Source: Mesorhizobium shangrilense
GTDB taxonomy: Bacteria; Pseudomonadota; Alphaproteobacteria; Rhizobiales; Rhizobiaceae
Assembly (NCBI RefSeq): GCF_040537815.1
Contig: NZ_JBEWSZ010000009.1
Span: forward strand, 1 to 64,000
Length of the DNA stretch: 64,000 nt
Direction of reading: 5' to 3'
Below, one piece after another: positions 18,868 to 28,011 of the stretch; position 1 is the stretch's first letter; each line of letters begins with the position of its first letter. Under the pieces are notes generated by a model. It was not told the origin of the DNA, searched no databases, and saw only the letters and a program-made list of their open reading frames with translations. A program made the position numbers and the translations under genes.

Positions 18868-19512
18868 ATGCCCCATCTTCCCGACCATCTCATCGCCGGC
18901 TACCGCAATTTCATGAACGGCCGCTATCTCACCGAGAGCGGGCGCTATCGCGAGCTCGCCCGCGAGGGGCAGTCGCCGGAGACGATGATCGTCGCCTGCT
19001 GCGACTCGCGCGCGGCCCCCGAGGCGATCTTCGACGCAGGGCCGGGTGAGCTCTTCGTGCTGCGCAATGTCGGCAACCTCGTGCCGCCCTACGCGCCGGA
19101 CGGCGAGTTCCATTCGACATCGGCGGCGCTGGAATTCGCCGTGCAGAGCCTCAAGGTCAAGAACATCGTCGTCATGGGCCACGGCCGCTGCGGCGGCATC
19201 CGCGCCGCGCTCGACACCACCTCCGCCCCCTTGTCGCCCGGCGACTTCATCGGCAAATGGATGAGCCTGATCGCGCCGGCCGCCGAAACGGTCTCGTCCA
19301 GCACCTTCATGACGGCAACGGAGCGTCAGACTGCGCTGGAGCGCATCTCGATCCGTTATTCGATCGCCAATCTCAGGACCTTTCCCTGCGTCTCGATCCT
19401 CGAAGGCAAGGGGCGGCTGTCGCTGCATGGAGCATGGTTCGACATCTCGACCGGCGAACTTTGGGTGATGAACAAGGACACCGGCGATTTCGAGCGGCCG
19501 GAGATGGCATAG
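18868..19512 (+). CDS. Beta-class carbonic anhydrase
   Basis: A 214-residue zinc enzyme interconverting CO2 and bicarbonate. The zinc and catalytic residues are all present: CCDSRAAPE (Cys 44 or 45, then the Asp-Arg dyad), and the His-x-x-Cys pair in VVMGHGRCGGIRA (residues about 99-111). LRNVGNLVPPYAP is the conserved active-site loop. The length is typical of bacterial beta-CAs. The gene has no close partners; the upstream 147 bp hold no recognisable feature. Confidence 0.93.
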   Translation: MPHLPDHLIAGYRNFMNGRYLTESGRYRELAREGQSPETMIVACCDSRAAPEAIFDAGPGELFVLRNVGNLVPPYAPDGEFHSTSAALEFAVQSLKVKNIVVMGHGRCGGIRAALDTTSAPLSPGDFIGKWMSLIAPAAETVSSSTFMTATERQTALERISIRYSIANLRTFPCVSILEGKGRLSLHGAWFDISTGELWVMNKDTGDFERPEMA

Positions 19513-19637
19513 AACGGTTTCTGAACTGGAGTTTGGCGCCCAAGAAAGCGGGAAGCGATTTAGTCTCGATCATGATAAGATGCGAGATGGAGCTCATCTC
19601 GGCTCCATCGGTGCAGGACAAGCTCCAGGGGGTGAGC

Positions 19638-20054
19638 ATGGTGCGAAATTGGCGTCCGTTCGCATTGTCCATGGCAGCGCTTGCGTTTTTGCTGACATCG
19701 GCCCTTGCCGACGACAGCGCGCTGATCAGCCGCTGGTACGCGGCCTTGCTGGTTGCCGACCGTACCGAAATCTCGGATCTGCTTTCGGACGACGTGCGCA
19801 TAAAACTCGATGATCTCGGCATCGTGCAAAGCAAGCAGGAGTTCATCGCCTCGATGGACGACTGGCAAGGCGCCGTCGCGGGCGCCGCGATCCGGCACCG
19901 GATCGCCAAGAGCGAGGGTGGCGTCACCACGGTCATTGCCTGCTACGATTTCCCCAGCAATGATATGCTGATGCAGGAGACCTTCGCTGTGACCGACAAC
20001 CGCATCACCGCCAGTTCGCAGGCGGCGATCTCCGAGACCTGCGACGGCTACTGA
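19638..20054 (+). CDS. Exported NTF2-like (SnoaL-type) protein
   Basis: A 138-residue protein. The ATG is chosen for its ribosome site AGGGGGTGA and the signal peptide it yields (MVRNWRPFALSMAALAFLLTSALA). The mature part, SALISRWYAALLVADRTEISDLLSDDVRIKLDDLG..., has the helix-helix-strand opening of the NTF2-like fold, then alternating strands to the end. Members of this fold bind small molecules or act as isomerases, but no catalytic residue can be assigned here. The frame is open far upstream through the carbonic anhydrase gene, and that part is not coding. Confidence 0.7.
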   Translation: MVRNWRPFALSMAALAFLLTSALADDSALISRWYAALLVADRTEISDLLSDDVRIKLDDLGIVQSKQEFIASMDDWQGAVAGAAIRHRIAKSEGGVTTVIACYDFPSNDMLMQETFAVTDNRITASSQAAISETCDGY

Positions 20055-20153
20055 CGAAGTCCTGATCGGTTGCGATGTTGCGCGCCGCAAGCCCGCGCCC
20101 TACATCCGTGACGACACAACCTCCCCTCGCCGCCAATAAGCGAAAGTCTGTCC

Positions 20154-22208
20154 ATGCCCTCCACGAAGACGCTCGACCTTGCCGCCCATCCGTTGACCGC
20201 GTGGCAGGGACCGCTTGGCCTGCCCGATTTCGCCAGCATTGGCGACGGTGATTTCTCCGATGTCTTCGACGCGGCGCTCAAGGCGCATGACGCCGAGATA
20301 GAGGCGATCGCCGGCAATGCCGAGGCGCCGACCATCGAGAACACGCTTGCCGCGCTGGAACTTGGCGGCGAAGCGCTCGACCATGTCTCGTCGATCTTCT
20401 GGTGCCGCGCCGGCGCCCACACCAACGAGGCGATCCAGGCGCTGGAGCGCGACATCTCGCCGAGGATGTCCAGGCATTTCTCGGCGATCTCGATGAACGA
20501 GAGGCTGTTTGCCCGCATCGACGATCTCTACCAGCGCCGCGAGACACTGGAGCTCGACGCCGAGACGCTGCGCGTGCTGGAAAAGACCTGGAAAGGCTTT
20601 GTCCGCTCCGGCGCCAAGCTCGACGCCGACGGCAAGAAGCGGCTGGCGAAGATCAGTGAGGAGTTGTCATCGCTCGGCACGAATTTCGGCCAGAACGTGC
20701 TTGCCGACGAGCGCGACTGGGCGCTGTTCCTCGACGAGGCCGACCTTGCCGGCCTGCCCGATTTCCTGAAAGGCTCGATGGCGGAGGCCGCCGAGATGCG
20801 CGGCCAGAAGGGCCGCTACGCCGTCACCCTGTCGCGTTCGATCTACGAGCCGTTCTCGACCTTCTCCGAACGCCGCGACCTGCGCGAGATCGCCTTCCGC
20901 GCCTTCACCATGCGCGGCCAGAACGGTGGCGCCACCGACAACATCGCCGTTGTCAGCGATATGCTGCGCCTGCGCGCCGAGAAGGCGAAGCTGCTGGGCT
21001 ACGCCTCCTACGCCGCGCTGAAGCTCGACGACACCATGGCCAAGACGCCAAAGGCGGTGCATGCGCTGCTCGATCCCGTATGGGAAAAGGCGTTGGAAAA
21101 GGCAGCCGCCGACCAGGTTGAGCTGGAGCGGCTCGCAACGGAAGCCGGCAGCAACGAAAAATTCGCCGCTTGGGACTGGCGCTTCTACCAGGAGAAGCTG
21201 CGCGCCGAGAAATTCGCCTTCGATGAGGCGGAGCTGAAACCCTACCTGCAGCTCGACCGTGTCATCGATGCCTGCTTCGACGTGGCGACAAAACTGTTCG
21301 GCATCACCTTCGAGGAGAAGAAGGGCATTGCCGCCTGGCATCCCGACGCGCGCGTGTTCGTCGTGAAGAATGCTGACGGCAGCGAGCGCGGCCTGTTCCT
21401 GGCCGACTATTTCGCACGGCCGTCAAAGCGCTCCGGCGCCTGGATGAGCGCGCTGAAGTCCGGCTACAAGCTGGGTCGCGGCTCGAAGCCGGTGATCTAC
21501 AACATCATGAACTTCGCCAAGCCGCCGGTCGGCGAGCCGGCCTTGCTGTCGGTCGATGAAGCAAAGACGCTGTTCCACGAATTCGGCCACGCGCTGCACG
21601 GCATGCTGACTGACGTCACCTGGCCTTCGGTTGCCGGCACCTCGGTCAGCCGCGATTTCGTAGAGCTGCCCTCGCAGCTCTACGAGCACTGGCTGACGGT
21701 GCCGGCCGTGCTGGAAAAGCACGCGCTGCATGTGAAGACCGGCAAGCCGATGCCGAAGGCTCTGCTCGACAAGATGCTGGCGACACGCACTTTCGGTGCC
21801 GGCTTCGCCACCGTCGAATTCACCGCCTCGGCGCTGGTCGACATGGCCTATCACGCGCGGCCAAATGGTCCGGAAGAGCCGCTTCGTTTCGAAGCCGAAA
21901 CGCTCGAGACGTTGCATATGCCGGACACCATCGCGATGCGTCACCGCACCCCGCATTTCGGCCATGTCTTTGCCGGCGACGGCTATTCGGCCGGCTACTA
22001 TTCCTACATGTGGTCGGAAGTGCTCGACGCCGACGCCTTCGCCGCATTCGAGGAAACCGGCGACCCCTTCAACCCGGCGCTGGCCGAGCGGCTGCGCAAG
22101 AACATCTATGCTGCAGGAGGTTCGAAGGACCCTGAAGAGCTCTACACCGCGTTTCGCGGCAAGATGCCGTCGCCGGACGCGATGATGGCCAAGCGGGGAT
22201 TGGTTTGA
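20154..22208 (+). CDS. M3 family oligopeptidase (peptidyl-dipeptidase / oligopeptidase A type)
   Basis: A 684-residue cytosolic zinc metallopeptidase that degrades short peptides. The active-site HEFGH is at residues 475-479 within AKTLFHEFGHALHGML, and the distal zinc-ligand Glu lies about 25 residues on, in SRDFVELPSQLYEHW. The N-terminal half is the helical cap typical of thimet-like enzymes. The length fits Dcp and OpdA (about 680 residues); which one cannot be decided by eye. The gene stands alone, followed by a palindromic element. Confidence 0.93.
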   Translation: MPSTKTLDLAAHPLTAWQGPLGLPDFASIGDGDFSDVFDAALKAHDAEIEAIAGNAEAPTIENTLAALELGGEALDHVSSIFWCRAGAHTNEAIQALERDISPRMSRHFSAISMNERLFARIDDLYQRRETLELDAETLRVLEKTWKGFVRSGAKLDADGKKRLAKISEELSSLGTNFGQNVLADERDWALFLDEADLAGLPDFLKGSMAEAAEMRGQKGRYAVTLSRSIYEPFSTFSERRDLREIAFRAFTMRGQNGGATDNIAVVSDMLRLRAEKAKLLGYASYAALKLDDTMAKTPKAVHALLDPVWEKALEKAAADQVELERLATEAGSNEKFAAWDWRFYQEKLRAEKFAFDEAELKPYLQLDRVIDACFDVATKLFGITFEEKKGIAAWHPDARVFVVKNADGSERGLFLADYFARPSKRSGAWMSALKSGYKLGRGSKPVIYNIMNFAKPPVGEPALLSVDEAKTLFHEFGHALHGMLTDVTWPSVAGTSVSRDFVELPSQLYEHWLTVPAVLEKHALHVKTGKPMPKALLDKMLATRTFGAGFATVEFTASALVDMAYHARPNGPEEPLRFEAETLETLHMPDTIAMRHRTPHFGHVFAGDGYSAGYYSYMWSEVLDADAFAAFEETGDPFNPALAERLRKNIYAAGGSKDPEELYTAFRGKMPSPDAMMAKRGLV

Positions 22209-22213
22209 TTGGC

Positions 22214-22365
22214 TAATCTCCCCCCTCGAGGGGGAGATGGCCGGCAGGCCAGAGGGGGTCGGTTCGACCGGGCGCGACTCCCTGCGGCAGATGGAGGTTG
22301 CGCTTCACGCGCGGCGACCCCCTCTGTCGCCTTTGGCGACATCTCCCCCTCAAGGGGGGAGATTA
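22214..22365. repeat. Intergenic palindromic element, family B
   Basis: Inverted ends (AATCTCCCCCCTCGAGG... against ...CCCTCAAGGGGGGAGATTA) flank a middle with arms GAGGGGGTCG and CGACCCCCTC. It fills the gap between the convergent oligopeptidase and MlrC genes and may also terminate them. Confidence 0.75.
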
Positions 22366-22371
22366 CCGGCG

Positions 22372-23847
22372 TCATACCTTCCAAGGATCAGCCACCCGAG
22401 GCCAGATCGGCCGCGTCAGCTTGGTGTAATTCGTCACCGCTGGCTCGCTCGGATACGAACTCGGCGCCGCGACATAGATGATCTCGGCGGCGATCGGTTC
22501 GAAGCCTGCATAAAAATGGTTGGTCGACTTGATCAGCAAGATATCCTTGCTCATCGGATCGACGCCGATATTGGAAAAGATATCCGGCTCGAATGTCTGG
22601 GTGCGATTGGTGTTGAGGATGATGTCGACCTCGGTGCCCTCGATGCGGACCAACGCGGTCGGCCCGAGCGTCACGCGGCTCGGTCCGAAACTCTGCCATC
22701 CCTCGGGAACCGCCTTCAGCACGCGCACGCGCGCGTCGATCGGCTCGCCAGCCTGCGGCCCGGCCTTGCCGCCGAAGCGCAGGTCGATGATGGCGCCCTC
22801 GCCCGCGGCCTGGCAGAAGGTCACCGCGATCGGATCCCAGATCGTCGCCACGCCGACCTTGTTCAACCCACGCGCCAGCATCTGCCGCAGCACGACGGTG
22901 CCGTCGCCGGGAACGCCACCGCCGGGATTGTCCCAGATGTCGGCGATGACCACCGGCTTGCCCGGCTTTAGCGCGCACACGGCCACCGCCCGGTCGATGC
23001 CGGCGGCGGCGCTCAGCATCGTCATCGCCGTCTTCTCGCGAAGCTCGTAGAGTTCCCGCCCCAGCCGCTCCGCCAGCGCATCGCCCTTGGCCTTGTCATT
23101 GTCGGTGACGACCAGGATGCGCGTACCCATTTCGGCCACGTCGGCCGCCATGAAACCATGAATGACGGAGACAGACAGCACGCCGTCCTTGCCGTGCAGC
23201 GCCTTGATGCGGTCGACAAAGGAGCGCATCGGCTCGCGGCTGGTTGGCAGCACCTGGATCATGCGGCAGTCGAAGGTCGAGATGACCGGCTTGATCTCGC
23301 CACGCGCCGCGGCAAGGCCAAGCTCCACCACATGCTCGCCGCGCTCGTAGAAATCAGTGTGCGGAAATTCGAGGAAGAAGGCGAGGATGTTGGAGGCGGC
23401 TACCCGCTTCGGCGTCAGATGGCTGTGCGGATCGAGCTCCACCGCGATCACCACATCCGGCCCGACCATCGTGCGGACGCGCTCGAGCAGGTCGCCTTCG
23501 CAATCGTCATAGCCCTGCGCCACCATGGCGCCATGCAGGCCGAGGATCACCGCATCGACGGGGAGCGCGACCTGCAACTGGCCGAGGATCTCGTCGCGCA
23601 GCGCCTCATAGGTCTGACGCTGCACGAGGCCACCCGGCTCGGCCCAGGTGGCGGTGCCCTCGATGACGGTGAGGCCCTCGGCGGCCGCGCGTCGTCGCAA
23701 GGCGACGATCGGCGAGGAGCACAACGTCGGCGTTTCCGGATGCTTGCCGGGACCTGCATAGAAGGCCATATCGAATGAAGCCCGGTCGGTCGGCACCGGC
23801 GAGAAGGTGTTGGTTTCCGTCGCCAGCGAGGCGGTGAAGATGCGCAT
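22372..23847 (-). CDS. M81 family metallopeptidase (MlrC-like)
   Basis: A 491-residue protein of the MlrC family, named for a Sphingomonas enzyme of microcystin breakdown but widespread next to transporters. The N-terminal domain opens RIFTASLATETNTFSPVPT and has the metal-site regions ILGLHGAM and ELDPHSHLT (residues about 99-106 and 136-144). The C-terminal domain has DIWDNPGGGVPGDGT near 304-318 and the segment with TFEPDIFSNIGVDP. It lies downstream of, and codirectional with, the sugar-type ABC importer genes, so it probably acts on the imported compound or a derivative. Microcystin itself is not implied. Confidence 0.88.
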   Translation of the reverse strand: MRIFTASLATETNTFSPVPTDRASFDMAFYAGPGKHPETPTLCSSPIVALRRRAAAEGLTVIEGTATWAEPGGLVQRQTYEALRDEILGQLQVALPVDAVILGLHGAMVAQGYDDCEGDLLERVRTMVGPDVVIAVELDPHSHLTPKRVAASNILAFFLEFPHTDFYERGEHVVELGLAAARGEIKPVISTFDCRMIQVLPTSREPMRSFVDRIKALHGKDGVLSVSVIHGFMAADVAEMGTRILVVTDNDKAKGDALAERLGRELYELREKTAMTMLSAAAGIDRAVAVCALKPGKPVVIADIWDNPGGGVPGDGTVVLRQMLARGLNKVGVATIWDPIAVTFCQAAGEGAIIDLRFGGKAGPQAGEPIDARVRVLKAVPEGWQSFGPSRVTLGPTALVRIEGTEVDIILNTNRTQTFEPDIFSNIGVDPMSKDILLIKSTNHFYAGFEPIAAEIIYVAAPSSYPSEPAVTNYTKLTRPIWPRVADPWKV

Positions 23848-23986
23848 GTTTGGAATTCCGCTTCGCTTCTCAGTTCGGGTTCGTTGCGGCTGGGCATGTA
23901 GACGAGATCATCGGCTGTGGCGACAGCGATGCATGCGACGACCCGGACACATGTTTGTGTGACATCCAAAATTCCATTCGGCGCGG

Positions 23987-24811
23987 CTACTTGACCGCCC
24001 CGAGCGCCAGGCCCCGGACCAGATAGCGCTGCAGCCAGATGAACAGGATCGCCACCGGCAAGGTCGCGAGCAGCGTCGCGGCCATCACATGGTGCCATTC
24101 GATCGTGTAGCGGCCGGCGACCAGCGAAAACACCTGGATCGGCAAGGTGTAGCTCTCCTGGCTGCGCAGCATGGTGAGCGCCACGACGAATTCGTTCCAG
24201 GCATTGATGAAGGTGAAGATGGCGGTCACCGCGATCGCCGGCAGGCATAGCGGCAGGAACACTTTGCGCAAGGTCAGCCAGCGGCCGGCGCCTTCCATCC
24301 AGGCGGCTTCCTCGAGATCGCGCGGAATGGTGTCGAAGTAGCTTTGCAGCATCCATACGGTGAAAGCGACGTTGAACGCCATGTAGATGACGCCGAGCGC
24401 AGTCGTGCTTTCGATCAGGCCCCAGGCGGCCATCAGGCGGAACAGGCCGAGCACCAGCACGATCGGCGAGATCATCTGCGAGATCAGCAGGAACTGGCGG
24501 AAGGCACCGTAGCCGGCGAAGCGAAATCGCGACATGGAGTAGGCGGCGGGAACGGAGATGATGATGGCGCCGACCGTGGCGATGATCGACACGTAGAGCG
24601 AGTTGGCGAGCGCCTGGCCAAAGCCGGTCGCCACCCACATGTCGGAAAAGTTCGACCAGCGGAACTCGCTCGGCCACCAGGTCGGCGACAGCACTTCCTG
24701 CCTTGGCTTGACCGCGGTGAGGAACATCACGGCGAAGGGAAAGATCGTCACCACGATCAGCGGCGCCAGCAGCAGCCAGGCGATGACGGTACGCTTCAGC
24801 TTGCTGTTCAT
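23987..24811 (-). CDS. ABC sugar-type importer permease, MalG-like
   Basis: A 274-residue inner-membrane permease with six hydrophobic segments. The EAA loop contacting the ATPase is [28 protein letters not shown] near residues 169-196. Family CUT1 (MalG) is indicated by its size and the N-terminal signal-like first helix. Its start overlaps the stop of the upstream permease by four bases. Together with that permease, the solute-binding protein and the ATPase on the other strand it makes a complete importer. Confidence 0.92.
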   Translation of the reverse strand: MNSKLKRTVIAWLLLAPLIVVTIFPFAVMFLTAVKPRQEVLSPTWWPSEFRWSNFSDMWVATGFGQALANSLYVSIIATVGAIIISVPAAYSMSRFRFAGYGAFRQFLLISQMISPIVLVLGLFRLMAAWGLIESTTALGVIYMAFNVAFTVWMLQSYFDTIPRDLEEAAWMEGAGRWLTLRKVFLPLCLPAIAVTAIFTFINAWNEFVVALTMLRSQESYTLPIQVFSLVAGRYTIEWHHVMAATLLATLPVAILFIWLQRYLVRGLALGAVK

Positions 24812-25677
24812 GCGCGTTGCTCCCGCATCGCCAGCCGCACATAGATCATGGTGAAGACCAGCAATATGGCCAGCATCACCAGCGACACGGCCGACGCTTC
24901 CCCCAGCTTGCCGATGCGGAAGGCCAGCTTGTAGAGATGGGTGACCAGGATGTCGGTCGAGTTGGCCGGCCCGCCCTGCGTCATCACCCAGATGATCGGG
25001 AAGGAATTGAAGACATAGATCGTGTTGAGCACGATGGCGATGTTGATGAACGGCTTCAGCAGCGGGAAGGTAATCTCCCGGAATTGCTGCACGGGCGTCG
25101 CGCCCTCAAGTGCCGCCGCCTCGTAGAGGTCCTCGGGGATCGATGACAGGCCGCCGAGGAAGATGGTCGTCGTGAACGGCACCGTCACCAGGATGCCGAT
25201 CAGCACCTGCATCGGGAACGCCGTCTCGGCCCGCGCCAGCCACTGGATGTTCTCATGGATCAGGCCGAGCCCCATCAGCGCGGAATTCAGCATGCCGCTT
25301 TCGCCGTTCAGCGCCCAGCGCCAGACCACCGCCGTCATGGTGAGCGAGACCGCCCAGGGCAGCATGATGATGACGCGGGCGAGGCCGCGGCCATAGAAGT
25401 CGGTGTTGAGGATCATCGCCACGGGCACCGATACCAGCAGCGCGCCGCCAACCACCAGGACGGTCCACAAGCCGGTGCGCAGCAGCGCCGAGAGGAAGTC
25501 GGGATCGGCGAGGAAGGCCTGGTAGTTGCCGAAATCGTTGAGCTCGCGCAGCTGGCCAAAACGGTTCACATCGTGGAGCGAAATCTGGATCAGGTCCCAG
25601 ACCGGCCAGAAGATGACCACCGCCGCCAGGAACAGGCTGGGCAGGGTCAGGAGATAGGGCAGGAAACGATTCTGCAT
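24808..25677 (-). CDS. ABC sugar-type importer permease, MalF-like
   Basis: A 289-residue inner-membrane permease with six hydrophobic segments and the EAA loop [28 protein letters not shown] near residues 182-209. It belongs with the MalF partner class of CUT1 importers. It is 147 bp downstream of the solute-binding gene, a gap containing a strong hairpin, and overlaps the next permease gene by four bases. Confidence 0.92.
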   Translation of the reverse strand: MQNRFLPYLLTLPSLFLAAVVIFWPVWDLIQISLHDVNRFGQLRELNDFGNYQAFLADPDFLSALLRTGLWTVLVVGGALLVSVPVAMILNTDFYGRGLARVIIMLPWAVSLTMTAVVWRWALNGESGMLNSALMGLGLIHENIQWLARAETAFPMQVLIGILVTVPFTTTIFLGGLSSIPEDLYEAAALEGATPVQQFREITFPLLKPFINIAIVLNTIYVFNSFPIIWVMTQGGPANSTDILVTHLYKLAFRIGKLGEASAVSLVMLAILLVFTMIYVRLAMREQRA

Positions 25678-25776
25678 CGGCTGGCCAGGACCCTGATGTG
25701 GTGGATGTGAAGCCGAAATCGTGCCGCTCGTCCAACGAACTTCGGATGGAAACAGGACAGCGTGTTCGGAAGAGGT

Positions 25777-25802
25777 GGCGCGCCCGATGATCGGGGCGCG
25801 CC
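25777..25802 (-). other. Hairpin between solute-binding protein gene and permease genes
   Basis: GGCGCGCCC (25777-25785) pairs with GGGCGCGCC (25794-25802) with eight bases between. It lies 22 bp after the solute-binding protein stop and 100 bp before the permease start. A stem-loop at this place commonly stabilises the upstream mRNA so that binding protein exceeds permease; that role is inferred here. Confidence 0.6.
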
Positions 25803-25824
25803 ACGGGGCGCAGGGAGTACGCCC

Positions 25825-27057
25825 TTATTTCTTGAGCACCGCGTTGGCCTTCGCCGCTGCATCCTTCAAGCCTGCCTCGGGGTCGCCGCCGAGGTAGATC
25901 TTCTGCATGGCATCTGACGTGATCTGCGCGACCTCTTCCCAGCCCGGAATGACCGGCGCGAAGCGGGCATCCGGCAGCAGCGCGGTGAACGCCGCCAGAT
26001 CGGCATTGTTCACATAGTAGTCCATTTTCGCCTCTTCCTTGTTCACCGGCAGGAAGCCTTCGCCTTGCGTGAACTTGGCGCGCTGTTCCTTGGTGAACAG
26101 GAAGTCGAGCAGCTTCCAGGCCTCATCCTTGTTCTTGGAGTTCTTGAACATGATAATGGAATCCGTCACGCCATAGGTGCCGCGCGCGCCGGTCGGTCCA
26201 GCCGGGATAGCCGCCACGCCATATTTCAGTTTCGGCGCCTCGTCCTTGATCTGGTTGGACAGGAAGGGTGCGGTAATCATCATGCCGACCTTGCCCTGCT
26301 TGAACAGGTTCTGCACGTCCTCGCGGTTGTTGGAGGTGACGCCCGGCTCGGTCAGCCCTTCGTCGATCATCGACTTGTAGAGCTTGGCGGCTTCGAGAGC
26401 GCCAGGCGTGCCCAGCCCCGACGTGCCGTCCTTGTTGAGGATCTCGGTGCCCTGGGACCACATTACGTAGTAGTAATAGACGTCGGTCTCGATCTCCTTG
26501 CCCTGCAGGCCGAAACCGAAGGTGCCGGAGCCCAGCGCCTTGATCTTGCGGGCGTCTTCCTGCAACTCGGTCCAGGTTGCCGGCGGCTTGGCGATGCCGG
26601 CCTTCTCGAAGAGTTCCTTGTTGTAGTACATGGCGCGCGCCGAAGCCGCGATCGGCAGGCCGTAGGTCTTGCCCTCCATGATCGACGGCGACATGAAGGT
26701 GTCGATGAAGCGGCCCTTGAAATCAGGTGTGATGTAGCTGTCCAGTGGCTCGGCGACGCCCTGCTGGACGAAATCGATCAGCCAGCGCGTGCCGATGATC
26801 GACAGGTCGGCATTGGTGCCGGCGGTGATGTCGGTGGTCAGCTTCTGGAGGAGAACATCCCACGGCACCACCTCGAACTTGACGGTGATGCCGGGGTTCG
26901 CCGCCTCGAATTCCTTTTTGACGCCCTCGAAATAGGGACCGGTCTTGGCGCTGTATTCGGCGACGGTGACCCGCACCTCGCCGGCATCCGCCTGCGCCGC
27001 GAGCGCCATCAAGCTCATTCCGGCCATCAGGCCGACAGTCCATTTTGCAAGGTTCAT
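25825..27057 (-). CDS. ABC importer extracellular solute-binding protein (family 1)
   Basis: A 410-residue periplasmic binding protein that captures the substrate for the adjoining MalF/MalG-like permeases. The start is the ATG giving MNLAKWTVGLMAGMSLMALAAQADAGEVRV, a clear signal peptide; an extension of more than 200 codons upstream is antisense to the divergent SDR gene and is rejected. The mature part has the two-lobed family pattern, with KEFEAANPGITVKFEVVPWDVLLQKL and IMEGKTYGLPIAASARAMYYNKELFEKAGI. Family 1 proteins bind oligosaccharides, glycerol-phosphate or polyols; the substrate here is unknown. Confidence 0.92.
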   Translation of the reverse strand: MNLAKWTVGLMAGMSLMALAAQADAGEVRVTVAEYSAKTGPYFEGVKKEFEAANPGITVKFEVVPWDVLLQKLTTDITAGTNADLSIIGTRWLIDFVQQGVAEPLDSYITPDFKGRFIDTFMSPSIMEGKTYGLPIAASARAMYYNKELFEKAGIAKPPATWTELQEDARKIKALGSGTFGFGLQGKEIETDVYYYYVMWSQGTEILNKDGTSGLGTPGALEAAKLYKSMIDEGLTEPGVTSNNREDVQNLFKQGKVGMMITAPFLSNQIKDEAPKLKYGVAAIPAGPTGARGTYGVTDSIIMFKNSKNKDEAWKLLDFLFTKEQRAKFTQGEGFLPVNKEEAKMDYYVNNADLAAFTALLPDARFAPVIPGWEEVAQITSDAMQKIYLGGDPEAGLKDAAAKANAVLKK

Positions 27058-27238
27058 TCGATGTCTCCCATTTGATTTGCGCTTCTGCGCCCTCCCGCCA
27101 TTGGACGACGAAAGATTGTGTGACTTTCCTACATTATCGATCATTTGGTGGCTTGCAAGAAGATTATTCTGTTGCTTAATTACATTCTCTGCACTAGCTC
27201 TGACGGCAATTGTCAGGGATCCCAAGGGGTGTCGCACG

Positions 27239-28009
27239 GTGGGTTCGAAAGCCGAGTTCGAAGGCAAGACTGTCGTGGTGACCGGCGCCGGCGGCGGCCT
27301 CGGCTCGGCGATCGTGGCGCTGATGGCGCAGAGGGGCGCACGGGTCATCGGCTGCGACCAGTCGAGCGAGGCGTTGACGAGCCCGCACCTTGCCTCCCGC
27401 CATGTCTTCAACCTTCTCGAGCGGGCTTCGATCGAGGGGGCGATCAGCGCGGTCCTCGACAAGGATGGCGTGCCGGATATCCTCATCAACAATGCCGGCT
27501 GGACGCGCGCCGAGACATTGTCCGCCCTGACGCCGGACAAGATCGAACAGGAACTCGACCTCAACCTGACCGGCGTGATGCATTTCGCCGATCCGCTGGT
27601 CAAGGCGATGGCTGGCCGAGGCTCCGGCAGCGTCGTCTTCATCTCCTCGGTCAATGCCATCGCGCACTTCGGCAACCCCGCCTATGCGGCGGCCAAGGCC
27701 GGCATCAACGCCTATGCAAAAGCGATTGCCGTCGAACTCGGCCGCAGCGGCCTGCGCGCCAATGTGGTCTGCCCGGGCTCGATCCGCACCGCCGCCTGGG
27801 ACCATCGCCTTGCCAAGGACCCCGAAATCCTCGGCAAGCTGCAGCGGCTCTACCCGCTTGGCCGCATCGTCAATGCTTCGGAAGTGGCCGAGGCCGTGGC
27901 TTTCCTTGCATCCGAGCGCGCATCGGGCATAACCGGCGTGGTGATGCCGGTGGATGCCGGGCTGACGGCTGGCTGCCTGCCCTTCATCGACGACATATTG
28001 GGAGCGTGA
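27239..28009 (+). CDS. Short-chain dehydrogenase/reductase
   Basis: A 256-residue NAD(P)-dependent oxidoreductase. The start is a GTG preceded by AAGGGG; it gives VGSKAEFEGKTVVVTGAGGGLGSA with the TGxxxGxG cofactor motif near residues 16-23. NNAGW lies near 80-84, and the catalytic Ser-Tyr-Lys are in SSVNAIAHFGNPAYAAAKAG (Tyr about 152, Lys about 156). PGSIRTAAWD follows. It is divergent from the binding-protein gene and two bases before the ABC ATPase gene, so it probably oxidises the imported sugar or polyol. Confidence 0.9.
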   Translation: MGSKAEFEGKTVVVTGAGGGLGSAIVALMAQRGARVIGCDQSSEALTSPHLASRHVFNLLERASIEGAISAVLDKDGVPDILINNAGWTRAETLSALTPDKIEQELDLNLTGVMHFADPLVKAMAGRGSGSVVFISSVNAIAHFGNPAYAAAKAGINAYAKAIAVELGRSGLRANVVCPGSIRTAAWDHRLAKDPEILGKLQRLYPLGRIVNASEVAEAVAFLASERASGITGVVMPVDAGLTAGCLPFIDDILGA

Positions 28010-28011
28010 CC

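Noticed and set aside
27200..27216. CTGAC-N7-GTCAG dyad upstream of the SDR gene as an RpiR operator
   Set aside because: A five-base half site is too short to separate from chance, and it does not resemble a known RpiR site.
26945..27238. N-terminal extension of the SDR gene and the opposite extension of the binding protein
   Set aside because: Both frames cross the divergent promoter region; the GTG (27239) and the signal-peptide ATG (27057) fit ribosome sites and family N-termini.
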